Shown one piece after another: positions 1-7,099 of a stretch of 12,287 bases of DNA. The notes under the pieces are model-generated. The model ran no database searches, was not told where the DNA came from, and saw only the letters and a program-made list of their open reading frames with translations. The translations under genes were made by a program, and so were the position numbers. This stretch comes from Chitinophagaceae bacterium (GTDB lineage Bacteria; Bacteroidota; Bacteroidia; Chitinophagales; Chitinophagaceae): assembly GCA_021151685.1 (NCBI GenBank), contig JAGKWS010000116.1, positions 1 to 12,287 of the forward strand, in the 5' to 3' direction. Position 1 is the stretch's first letter. Every line of letters starts with the position of its first letter.

Positions 1-2
1 GG

Positions 3-1463
3 GTATTGGTCGTAGCCGATAGTTCGGGGCGCATAGGCTACCTGTCTGCCTTCTCGGGCAAGCTGGCCGGCACCAACTATCACCCACGCTTCGTGCCACC
101 GGTATTCGATATGCTTACCGAAAACAGCTTCTTTCTGCGCGAGCAAGATGTAATTGATGCCATCAACCGCAACCTCGAAGCCGCTATGGCCGATGAACAA
201 CTACTGAATCTGCGCAGGCAAATGAACGAAGCCGCAACGCAGGCCGATGCAGAATTGGCAGCCTTCAAACAACAAATGAAGGAGAACAAAGAAAACCGCC
301 GACTGCGCCGCGAAAGCAATGACCCTACCGACCCTGCTGCACATGCCCTATGCGAGGCTGAACTGGCCAAAGAAAGCCACTACGACCGCCACATGCTGCG
401 GGTACTGAAAGAAGAATGGAAACAAAAACTTGCCGACATATCTACCCTCCTCACCCCGTTGGAAGAACGCATAGAAGCCCTGAAAAACGAACGCCGCGAC
501 CGCTCTGGAGCCTTGCAGGAACAGTTGTTTGAGCAATATTCGTTCCTCAACAAAGCGGGTAAGCGCAAAAGCCTGCAAGCCATCTTCAGCCAAACCGCCT
601 TTGGCCGCCCACCAGCCGGTGCCGGCGAGTGTGCCACCCCCAAGCTACTGCAATACGCATTTACCCACGGCTATACACCACTGGCCATGGCCGAGTTTTG
701 GTGGGGGGCACCGCCCGGCTCCGAAGTGCGCCAACACAAACAATTCTACCCCGCCTGTGCCGGCAAATGCAAGCCCATACTGGAGCATATGCTGGAAGGC
801 ATACCGCTCGATGACAACCCTTTTCTGCAACCTACCGATGAACAAATAGACCTGAGCATAGTGTACGACGATGAATACCTGACGGTCGTCAACAAACCTT
901 CGGGCCTGCGCTCGGTACCGGGTGTAGACATTGCCGACTCGGTATATACCCGGCTGAAAACCACCCTGAATGGCACCGAACCGCTCATCGTACACCGGCT
1001 CGATATGGGCACATCGGGCCTGCTGGTAGTAGCCAAAACACCCGAGGTACACAAACACCTGCAACGGCAGTTTCTGCTACGCACAGTCAGCAAACGCTAC
1101 ACCGCACTACTCAGCCGCGCTATAGAAGGCACCGAAGGCAGTATAGACCTCCCTCTCATCCCCGACCCCTTCAACCGTCCCCGCCAACTGGTATGTTACG
1201 AAACGGGCAAGCCCAGCCACACCACATGGCAGGTAGTAACCACTACCAACGGCACCACGCTCATTCACTTTTGGCCCCATACCGGCCGCACCCACCAGCT
1301 ACGGGTACACGCAGCCCACCCGCAGGGCCTCAACGCCCCCATCGTTGGCGACGACCTCTACGGCACCGCCGCCCACCGCCTGCACCTGCATGCCGGCCTC
1401 TTAGAATTCGTACACCCCAAAACCCGCGAACGACTGCGCTTTGAGGTGCCGGAAGAGTTTTAA
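3..1463 (+). CDS. RluA-family pseudouridine synthase, long form with N-terminal extension (5' end outside window)
   Basis: Converts uridine to pseudouridine in structured RNA (rRNA or tRNA); the target cannot be read from sequence. The reading frame is open to the window edge. The TTG at 6 is an internal Leu codon in a conserved stretch (VLVVADSSGRIGYLSAFSGK), so the true start lies upstream. Numbering from the TTG codon, residues 1-40 belong to the extension. Residues about 55-190 are highly charged and probably coiled coil. C209, C251 and C255 lie near a conserved-looking AMAEFWWG segment. The catalytic domain spans about 285-485, with the RLD motif and catalytic Asp at D333, followed by TSGLLVVAKT and the TGRTHQLRVH motif. 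The domain order matches the roughly 550-residue RluA variants seen in Bacteroidota and gammaproteobacteria. GC is high. No terminator is visible after the TAA. The family call is very secure; which Rlu paralogue it is remains unknown. Confidence 0.93.
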   Translation, partial: VLVVADSSGRIGYLSAFSGKLAGTNYHPRFVPPVFDMLTENSFFLREQDVIDAINRNLEAAMADEQLLNLRRQMNEAATQADAELAAFKQQMKENKENRRLRRESNDPTDPAAHALCEAELAKESHYDRHMLRVLKEEWKQKLADISTLLTPLEERIEALKNERRDRSGALQEQLFEQYSFLNKAGKRKSLQAIFSQTAFGRPPAGAGECATPKLLQYAFTHGYTPLAMAEFWWGAPPGSEVRQHKQFYPACAGKCKPILEHMLEGIPLDDNPFLQPTDEQIDLSIVYDDEYLTVVNKPSGLRSVPGVDIADSVYTRLKTTLNGTEPLIVHRLDMGTSGLLVVAKTPEVHKHLQRQFLLRTVSKRYTALLSRAIEGTEGSIDLPLIPDPFNRPRQLVCYETGKPSHTTWQVVTTTNGTTLIHFWPHTGRTHQLRVHAAHPQGLNAPIVGDDLYGTAAHRLHLHAGLLEFVHPKTRERLRFEVPEEF

Positions 1464-1465
1464 TC

Positions 1466-1576
1466 GCTTGGTATTTTGACTCTGGAAATTGGAATTGCGT
1501 ATACTTCTACAAAATAAACTACACCCTCAACGACCGCACCCATATGATGAAGGGTGACTTGACGCTGGTGCGGTAA
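1466..1576 (+). pseudogene. Possible 3' remnant of a lost gene (about 36 codons)
   Basis: Just after the pseudouridine synthase stop, one frame reads AWYFDSGNWNCVYFYKINY, continues with TLNDRTHMMKGDLTLVR, and ends at a TAA (1574-1576). The composition looks like real protein: aromatic residues alternate as in beta strands, and a Gly-Asp-Leu-Thr-Leu end follows. It has no convincing start codon at its 5' end, and the frame closes at a TGA at 1442 inside the upstream gene. The likeliest reading is the truncated C-terminus of a gene whose 5' part was deleted. Chance is the alternative, since 36 codons is short. I do not recognise the family. Confidence 0.3.
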
Positions 1577-1641
1577 GTAAGGTTTTGTTCTTTGATAGAC
1601 AATTTGGATATTGCCATATATCTGTTATTGTAAACGCCAAG

Positions 1642-2241
1642 ATGGGAATTTTCAACTTCTTCAAAAAAATGTCACCTCAGGTGGGGCACTCAAACAACAA
1701 AACAATGTTGGGTCCAGCCTTTCTCGAGAAAATCACAGAAACAATTGAAAACCATGACGTTCTTAGTCCTAATGAATGGCGGGGACGATTAATAACACCG
1801 GATGGAAAAACAAAATTTCGCCTGAGATACTATGGGAGGGAAAAAGGACTAATTGTACAAACGGACTTTGCACCACAATTACTATTGGCTGTCGATGCCG
1901 CTGACAAAGAATATCTATTGTTCGATGGTTGCAAACACGGCTACAATGCGCTTTTCTGTGATGAGTATACCAAAGAGCAAATAAATAACAGGACTGCAAC
2001 TGAATTGTATAAAGATGCTGATGGAAACGAACAATTCGAAATCATCATTTCAACCTTTACAGACATCAACTACGAAGATGAATTGAGAAATCAAATTGAC
2101 GACAACGGAATGGTAGAAATAATTGATGGATCTAAAGTTGAATTAGACACAGTGAAACGAAACGGGTTCGACTCGATACAAATCTGGGTAATAAATGAAA
2201 CGGGGCGAAAGACAGAGGTTCTTTCTGAAGAATGCAGTTAA
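1642..2241 (+). CDS. Hypothetical protein, 199 aa, starting MGIFNFFKK
   Basis: I do not recognise this family. The frame is open from a TTG at 1585, but the ATG at 1642 is chosen because MGIFNFFKK is a typical amphipathic start for small Bacteroidota proteins and the 19 upstream codons look unstructured. The protein appears soluble, with no signal peptide or membrane segment. It is rich in acidic residues and beta-strand-like stretches: WRGRLITPDGKTKFRLRYYG at residues 42-61, and a probable C-terminal strand pair, FDSIQIWVINETGRKTEVL. Base composition is near 40% GC, clearly lower than the gene before it, which suggests a different history. It stands alone between a possible gene remnant and a palindrome-rich region. 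Accessory roles such as immunity to a toxin would fit that setting, but no motif supports one. Confidence 0.7.
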   Translation: MGIFNFFKKMSPQVGHSNNKTMLGPAFLEKITETIENHDVLSPNEWRGRLITPDGKTKFRLRYYGREKGLIVQTDFAPQLLLAVDAADKEYLLFDGCKHGYNALFCDEYTKEQINNRTATELYKDADGNEQFEIIISTFTDINYEDELRNQIDDNGMVEIIDGSKVELDTVKRNGFDSIQIWVINETGRKTEVLSEECS

Positions 2242-2257
2242 CCGCTTTCATTAAAAA

Positions 2258-2273
2258 AATGCTTTCATTTTAG
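2258..2273 (+). terminator. Weak AT-rich hairpin after the 199-aa gene
   Basis: AAAATG at 2258-2263 and CATTTT at 2268-2273 form a 6-bp stem with a CTTT loop, 16 bases after the stop codon. The stem is AT-only apart from one G-C pair and no T-tract follows beyond the stem itself, so termination here would be weak. The direct repeat GCTTTCATT also occurs across this spot. Confidence 0.2.
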
Positions 2274-2302
2274 CACTTTCAAACCACCAATAACCCCACT
2301 GG

Positions 2303-2329
2303 CGCGGGAGTTAGCGAAGCACTCCCGTG
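2303..2329. repeat. Palindrome 1 of the intergenic cluster
   Basis: CGGGAGT (2305-2311) pairs perfectly with ACTCCCG (2321-2327). One G-T and one C-G pair extend it to 9 bp around the loop TAGCGAAGC. No T-tract follows, so this looks more like an extragenic palindromic (REP-type) unit than an intrinsic terminator. Confidence 0.55.
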
Positions 2330-2342
2330 TCTGATATAAGTG

Positions 2343-2361
2343 GCCCGGTTTATAACCGGGC
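2343..2361. repeat. Palindrome 2 of the intergenic cluster
   Basis: GCCCGGTT (2343-2350) and AACCGGGC (2354-2361) form a perfect 8-bp stem with the 3-base loop TAT. It lies 13 bases after palindrome 1 and 13 bases before palindrome 3, so the three form an evenly spaced group. Confidence 0.55.
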
Positions 2362-2374
2362 GATAAAAGCCTAC

Positions 2375-2410
2375 CCGCAATGGCGTAGTGTTCACGCTAC
2401 GTCATTGCGG
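2375..2410. repeat. Palindrome 3, long 16-bp hairpin
   Basis: The left arm at 2375-2390 (starting CCGCAATG) pairs with the right arm at 2395-2410 (ending CATTGCGG) across all 16 positions, including two G-T pairs, around the loop TTCA. Both G-T pairs still form a stem as RNA, which suggests selection or recent copying. It is the strongest secondary-structure element in the gene-free stretch. Confidence 0.6.
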
Positions 2411-2434
2411 CAGCCGATCATGCACAGAACAATA

Positions 2435-2458
2435 CTGAATTTGATATTTGAAATTCAG
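2435..2458. repeat. Palindrome 4, AT-rich hairpin
   Basis: CTGAATTT (2435-2442) and AAATTCAG (2451-2458) are perfect 8-bp inverted arms separated by 8 bases. The AATTT core resembles the 7-bp array about 300 bases downstream. Its role is unknown. Confidence 0.4.
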
Positions 2459-2559
2459 CCCCATAGCTGCAGGCAAGCCTAACTGTAGCCCCGCACAGGC
2501 AAAAAGCCAGCAACACGCCGCTCAGTAGTGCCTTGCAAACCGCAACAAACCTGCCGTAG

Positions 2560-2580
2560 GGGCGACCCTTGTGGTCGCCC
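2560..2580. repeat. Palindrome 5 (GGGCGACC hairpin)
   Basis: GGGCGACC (2560-2567) and GGTCGCCC (2573-2580) form a perfect 8-bp stem around CTTGT. The flanking GTAGG...CCCT context resembles a short dispersed palindrome found in many unrelated bacterial genomes. That is recalled from general knowledge and not checked here. Confidence 0.5.
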
Positions 2581-2685
2581 TATAATATGCATGCAGTTGC
2601 CCATAAAACACATGAATTCACAACCCCATCAAGCCAATCCTATAAATCCTTAGCATCAAGGTTCCAATAGCCGGCTTTTCACGCT

Positions 2686-2749
2686 CGTTTGCCGTAGGCT
2701 CTTGCCTACGGCAGGCAAGGAGGCCGAATTCCGTCCGGCGAACACACAG
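2686..2749. repeat. Dispersed direct repeat, copy 1 (34 identical bases plus diverged tail)
   Basis: Bases 2686-2719 are identical to 12177-12210. The following 30 bases (2720-2749) match the tail of the other copy with a handful of substitutions. The core holds a perfect 10-bp inverted repeat, TGCCGTAGGC (2690-2699) and GCCTACGGCA (2704-2713), with the loop TCTT. It also holds a competing 7-bp hairpin, CTTGCCT (2701-2707) with AGGCAAG (2713-2719). The two hairpins share bases and cannot form together. Confidence 0.75.
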
Positions 2750-2791
2750 AATTTTGGAATTTCGAATTTGGAATTTGGAATTTGGAATTTC
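2749..2791. repeat. Heptanucleotide tandem array, six GAATTTN units
   Basis: Units begin at 2749 (8-base variant GAATTTTG), 2757, 2764, 2771, 2778 and 2785. They read GAATTTC or GAATTTG, so the unit is 7 bp with a variable last base. Such arrays expand and contract by slipped-strand mispairing. It ends about 28 bases before the promoter-like box of the kinase operon. The minus strand through it reads out as IPNSKFQIRNSK, a common spurious peptide in draft annotations. Confidence 0.7.
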
Positions 2792-2815
2792 CATTCTTCC
2801 AATAATACCCGCAAT

Positions 2816-2827
2816 TACTATATTTAG
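2816..2827 (+). promoter_or_regulatory. Possible -7 promoter element of the kinase operon
   Basis: TACTATATTTAG contains TATATTTA (2819-2826), one base off the Bacteroidota TAnnTTTG -7 consensus, and lies 33 bases before the kinase ATG. The same 12-mer lies 42 bases before the WG-repeat gene on the other strand. No clear TTTG -33 box sits at the usual distance in either place, so the call stays tentative. Confidence 0.3.
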
Positions 2828-2859
2828 CATGTCATTGCAGACTTAACATCGCTTAAACA

Positions 2860-5800
2860 ATGGGTAATAGAAAACTGTATATAGGCTTCACTCTTGCCAT
2901 CTTGCTGGTAATGATAGTAGGTGGCGTGGCAAACTATACACTGAATAATCAGCGGGAACAGCTTGAGTGGGTGAATCATACCCACAAAGTACTGGAACAA
3001 ACCACCTATGTGGAACGACTGATGGTGGATATGGAAACGGGACGCCGGGGATTTCGGTGTACGGGCGACAAAACCTTTCTGGAGCCATACTACAAATCTC
3101 AACCCAAGCTGGAAGGCGCCGTAGAAGAACTAACTAACCTTACGTCAGACAACCCCGAACAATCTAAACGGGTAGCAAATCTGGCAATAAGTGTGGAGAG
3201 AGTAGACTCTTTGTGGAAGAGCATCAATATCAATACTGTATACCGGGATGATTCTTCGAGATACAATATCACCCTTGCCGAAAAAATACTGATGACTGCA
3301 GTTCGCAGCGATGTAATAGCCATCAGGAACACAGAAAACGACCTTCTGAGAATTCGTGACAATGCCAGCCGGAAAGGAATTGATCAAACAATATGGGCTT
3401 TGGAACTGGGTATTGTATTGATACTGCTCATAGTCTTTACCATGATAAGAGCCATTTTGGATGAGAATAAGAACCGCAAAAAAGCAGAAGCAGCACTGAA
3501 AGACAAGCTGGAAGAACTTAAGACTATAAATGCTGCTACGCTGGAAACCAATTGGGTACTTACGGGTATGCGCAGCATAAACGGCAGCCTTATTGGCAAC
3601 GATTCGCTGAAAGACATGACCCAAACCACATTACGGGCCATACAGACCTATGTAAATGCAGTGGCTGCCGCCTTCTATTTTTACGACCCCAAAACAAAAG
3701 AGTTGCAACTAATGAGTGCGCTGGCATTACCTTCCGATACCCCTGAGAAAGTAAAGTTGAATGAAGGTATTCTGGGTCTGGCAGCCACAAACAGGGAAAT
3801 TTCTGTAGTAAAAGATATACCGGCCGGCTATTGGAAAATTTCGTCGGCTACAGGAGCTCAAATGCCAGATACATTGGTATTTGCCCCGCTATGGAGGAAG
3901 AATGAACTGAAGGGTATCATAGAAATAGCCATATTTGCCGAAGACACCCGCAGATTGGTTGAATTGCTGGCTTCTATTACCGACAATGTGGCCATAGGCG
4001 TAACTGCTGCCCATGCCAACGATGTCACCAATACCCTGCTGGCCAAAGTACAAGAGCAAAAAGAAGAACTGGAGAGCCAGCAGGAAGAGCTGCGTCAAAC
4101 CAATGAAGAACTCACCCATCAGGCCGAAGTACTAAGAGCATCGGAGGAAGAACTAAAAACGCAGGAAGAAGAACTGCGGCAGATAAATGAAGAGCTGGAG
4201 CAACGCACCAAAGCCGTGGAAGCAGCTCGCAAGTCGTTGCAAGACAAGGCAAAAGAGCTGGAAATAAGCAGCAAATACAAGTCAGAATTCCTCGCCAACA
4301 TGTCGCACGAGTTGCGCACCCCATTAAATAGCGTACTGATATTAGCCAGTCTGCTGAAAGAAAACAAAATGGGCAACCTGACCGATAAACAGGCCGAATA
4401 TGCCAAAGTAATACACAAGTCGGGCTCAGATTTGCTGAATCTCATTAATGACATTCTCGATTTGTCGAAAATAGAAGCAGGCAAGGTAGAAATGAACATG
4501 GAGCCCGTTCCGGTTTCAGAACTGGCGCATGATATGGAACAACTATTTAGTGTAGTTGCAGGCGAAAGGAAAATATCGTTCCGCATACAACAACCAACCG
4601 AAGGCAATTTCTCGCTTACAACCGACAAGCAACGCATAGAGCAGGTAATTAAAAACCTGCTATCCAACGCTTTCAAATTCACCCCCGAAGGCGGCACCGT
4701 TACACTCGCATTTACACACCACAATAGCCGCATGGCTATTTCGGTGGCAGACACAGGCATTGGCATACCGGAAGACAAGCAAAAACTCATTTTCGAGGCA
4801 TTTCAACAGGCCGATGGCTCTACCAGCCGCCGTTATGGCGGTACGGGGCTGGGCCTGTCTATAAGCAAAGAGCTGGTGGCGAGATTGGGTGGCGAAATGC
4901 AGCTGGTGAGCGCAGCGGGCAAGGGAAGTACCTTTACCATCCTGATGCCGCTTGAAGCCGGAAGCCCCATCCAGCCGAAAATACAAACACAAACCGTTAC
5001 CATAGCACAGGTGCCCGCCATTCCAGATTCGGTAGAGGAACAGACTATAATTGAAGACGACAAACAGCAACTGCGGGCGGGCGAACAATCTATACTGATT
5101 GTAGAAGACGACCCTGTGTTTGCCCGCATCGTTCGCGATTTTGCCCATAGCAAGGGCTACAAAACCATCTTGGCCATTCGTGGCGATGAGGGCCTGTACT
5201 ACGCTCGCAAATACAAGCCATCGGCCATTATTCTGGACTTGGGCCTGCCCGTACTAAGTGGCCGTAGTGTGTTGCATGCACTTAAATCAGACGAGGTTTT
5301 GAAAACCATTCCTGTACACGTAATAACGGCCGAAGACCGCTCTGAGGTGGGCTTTGAGCAGGTGGCTGGCTTTGTAACCAAACCGCTGCTGCGCAATGAG
5401 CTGGACGATACTTTTGAAAAGATAGGCAGCTACATTCACAACCACTATCGCAACGTAATGGTAGTAACCTCGGGCAGGCAGCAACTGCACGACATGTTCG
5501 ACACACTGGCAGCGGCACATAGTGCTGACCTTATGTGTACCCTCGTAGAAACTGCTACAGAAGCCATTGAAACGCTGAAAAACAGGGAAGTAAACTGCAT
5601 TATTGCTGGCATAGGGGTAGACATGGCCGGGGGTATAGGCTTGCTGAAATCGCTTAAGGAGACGGCAAAAAAAGACACATATATCATTGCTTGTCTGGAA
5701 TCGAACATTACCCCGGCCGACGAAAAATCATTGAAACAATTTGCTGACAGCATCGTTCGGCTATCGTCTCAGGCCACCAGCCGCCTGCTGGACGAGGTAG

Positions 5801-6255
5801 AATTGTTCCTGCATAAACTGGAGAAAACCCACAACCAACCAACTGTACCCGAAAAATATAGTGGCCCTATGGATCACAGCCTTTCGGGTTGCAAAGTACT
5901 GCTTGCCGACGACGACATGAGGAATGTCTTTGCCCTGACAGTACTACTGGAAGAGCAGGGAATGGAGGTAATAACAGCCGAAAACGGCAAGGAAGCGTTA
6001 GAGATGCTGGAACAGAATAAGGGCATTAACCTGGTACTCATGGACATAATGATGCCCGAGATGGATGGATATGAAGCCATGACCCGCATCCGTGCCATAA
6101 AAACTCATGCCAAACTGCCCATCATAGCCCTTACCGCCAAAGCCATGGTGGGCGACCGCGAAAAATGTATAGAAGCGGGAGCCTCTGACTATATCACAAA
6201 ACCTGTAGACAATAATAAACTGCTATCCCTGATGCGGGTTTGGTTGTCGAACTAA
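2860..6255 (+). CDS. Membrane hybrid histidine kinase: CHASE3-GAF-coiled coil-HisKA-HATPase-REC-pseudoREC-REC
   Basis: An 1131-aa inner-membrane sensor kinase. TM1 spans about 7-28. A periplasmic CHASE3 domain (about 29-175) holds the ETGRRGF...TGDKTFLEPY signature at 59-77. TM2 spans about 177-200. No HAMP follows; a short charged helix leads into a GAF domain (about 233-385). A heptad coiled coil occupies about 391-472. HisKA has phospho-acceptor H483 (MSHELRTP). The ATPase has N603, D631 (DTGIGIP) and GGTGLGLS at 660-667. Receiver 1 has D750/D751, phospho-acceptor D793, T823 and K841. A middle receiver-like domain (about 864-990) lacks the acidic pocket, Asp acceptor and Lys. Receiver 3 has D1017-D1019, phospho-acceptor D1062, T1092 and K1114. 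There is no DNA-binding output. It is the first gene of a four-gene operon with cheR starting 19 bases later. The ligand is unknown. The ATG at 2860 follows an A-rich leader and places TM1 at the N-terminus. Confidence 0.95.
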   Translation: MGNRKLYIGFTLAILLVMIVGGVANYTLNNQREQLEWVNHTHKVLEQTTYVERLMVDMETGRRGFRCTGDKTFLEPYYKSQPKLEGAVEELTNLTSDNPEQSKRVANLAISVERVDSLWKSININTVYRDDSSRYNITLAEKILMTAVRSDVIAIRNTENDLLRIRDNASRKGIDQTIWALELGIVLILLIVFTMIRAILDENKNRKKAEAALKDKLEELKTINAATLETNWVLTGMRSINGSLIGNDSLKDMTQTTLRAIQTYVNAVAAAFYFYDPKTKELQLMSALALPSDTPEKVKLNEGILGLAATNREISVVKDIPAGYWKISSATGAQMPDTLVFAPLWRKNELKGIIEIAIFAEDTRRLVELLASITDNVAIGVTAAHANDVTNTLLAKVQEQKEELESQQEELRQTNEELTHQAEVLRASEEELKTQEEELRQINEELEQRTKAVEAARKSLQDKAKELEISSKYKSEFLANMSHELRTPLNSVLILASLLKENKMGNLTDKQAEYAKVIHKSGSDLLNLINDILDLSKIEAGKVEMNMEPVPVSELAHDMEQLFSVVAGERKISFRIQQPTEGNFSLTTDKQRIEQVIKNLLSNAFKFTPEGGTVTLAFTHHNSRMAISVADTGIGIPEDKQKLIFEAFQQADGSTSRRYGGTGLGLSISKELVARLGGEMQLVSAAGKGSTFTILMPLEAGSPIQPKIQTQTVTIAQVPAIPDSVEEQTIIEDDKQQLRAGEQSILIVEDDPVFARIVRDFAHSKGYKTILAIRGDEGLYYARKYKPSAIILDLGLPVLSGRSVLHALKSDEVLKTIPVHVITAEDRSEVGFEQVAGFVTKPLLRNELDDTFEKIGSYIHNHYRNVMVVTSGRQQLHDMFDTLAAAHSADLMCTLVETATEAIETLKNREVNCIIAGIGVDMAGGIGLLKSLKETAKKDTYIIACLESNITPADEKSLKQFADSIVRLSSQATSRLLDEVELFLHKLEKTHNQPTVPEKYSGPMDHSLSGCKVLLADDDMRNVFALTVLLEEQGMEVITAENGKEALEMLEQNKGINLVLMDIMMPEMDGYEAMTRIRAIKTHAKLPIIALTAKAMVGDREKCIEAGASDYITKPVDNNKLLSLMRVWLSN

Positions 6256-6274
6256 GAGCCACTTCGAGAAAACT

Positions 6275-7099
6275 ATGCCACAAGAATTGACCAGCGAACT
6301 GCTTAAAGAAATAGTGCAACTCATTTTTGAGCGGCATGGGTACGACTTCCGGCATTATGCCGAGGCGTCCCTAAACCGACGCATGACCCGTTTCCTTCAA
6401 ATATCGGGCACGCAACCGGCCGACCTTCGTTACCATATTACCAACGACAAGTCGTTCTTTTTCTGGATGCTGGAATCGTTGACCGTGAACGTGACCGAAA
6501 TGTTCCGCGACCCTATGTTTTACAAGTCGCTCGTAGACAAAGTACTGCCCATTCTGGACACCTATCCGCTACTAAAGATATGGCATGCAGGCTGCGCCAC
6601 CGGCGAAGAGGTATATTCTATGGCTATTATTCTCCACGAAGCCGGGCTTCTGGAACGCACCCGTATCTATGCCACCGACATCAACATGGCGAACATTAAA
6701 AAGGCCGGTGCGGGCATTATGTCTTTGGAAAAGATAAAGGAATATACCGCCAACTACCGCAAAGCTGGCGGCGCAGCCGATTTTTCCGACTACTATACAG
6801 CACGCTACGACCATGCCATCATCAACAAACAACTTACCAAAAATGTACTGTTTTCGCAGCACAACCTTGTTACAGACAATGCATTCAACGAATTTCAGTT
6901 GGTGTGTTGCAGAAACGTAATGATATACTTTGATAAGGAGTTACAGAACCGGGTGCTCAATCTTTTCTACCAGAGCCTTGCACCAAGAGGCTATTTGGCA
7001 TTGGGCACCAAAGAGTCGCTGTTGTTCTACGACGGCATGAGCAAATTTGAAGTAATAGACGATAAGAACAAGATATTCCGGCTGAAGATAGATGGCTGA
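6275..7099 (+). CDS. cheR: CheR-type protein-glutamate O-methyltransferase
   Basis: Transfers methyl groups from S-adenosylmethionine to glutamate side chains on a signalling protein, classically a chemoreceptor. At 274 aa it has the usual CheR length. A helical N-terminal domain (about 1-65, with RHYAEASLNRRMTRF at 26-40) leads to the NVTEMFRDPMFYKSL segment (72-86). The SAM-binding motif is HAGCATGEE (104-112), followed by the acidic strand end IYATDINMANI and the CRNVMIYFD signature (212-220). There is no receptor-docking pentapeptide-binding insert that I can identify with confidence, nor a TPR extension. The gene starts 19 bases after the hybrid kinase and its 3' end overlaps cheB by 8 bases. 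No chemoreceptor, CheA or CheW is in the window, so its substrate is open; the coiled coil of the neighbouring kinase is a candidate. Confidence 0.93.
   Translation: MPQELTSELLKEIVQLIFERHGYDFRHYAEASLNRRMTRFLQISGTQPADLRYHITNDKSFFFWMLESLTVNVTEMFRDPMFYKSLVDKVLPILDTYPLLKIWHAGCATGEEVYSMAIILHEAGLLERTRIYATDINMANIKKAGAGIMSLEKIKEYTANYRKAGGAADFSDYYTARYDHAIINKQLTKNVLFSQHNLVTDNAFNEFQLVCCRNVMIYFDKELQNRVLNLFYQSLAPRGYLALGTKESLLFYDGMSKFEVIDDKNKIFRLKIDG

Larger units (their letters stand above)
2242..2859. other. Gene-free, palindrome-rich intergenic region
   Basis: No plausible protein gene is visible on either strand in these 618 bases. The region holds a weak terminator-like hairpin, five palindromes, one copy of a dispersed repeat, the 7-bp tandem array and the likely promoter and leader of the kinase operon. 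Bases 2461-2550 and 2582-2680 show no recognisable structure. Nothing resembling a transposase, tRNA or CRISPR repeat-spacer pattern is present. Confidence 0.7.

Noticed and set aside
2303..2580. CRISPR array
   Set aside because: The palindromes differ from each other in sequence; there are no identical repeats with unique spacers and no cas genes.
2618..2830. Minus-strand 70-codon frame including IPNSKFQIRNSK
   Set aside because: The peptide is a translation of the 7-bp tandem array and the dispersed repeat; this sequence is a familiar spurious product in Bacteroidota drafts and has no domain or start context.
4119..4790. Minus-strand 223-codon frame inside the hybrid kinase
   Set aside because: It lies wholly antisense to the coiled coil, HisKA and ATPase coding sequence; the Ser/Cys-rich low-complexity composition is the mirror of Glu/Leu codons.
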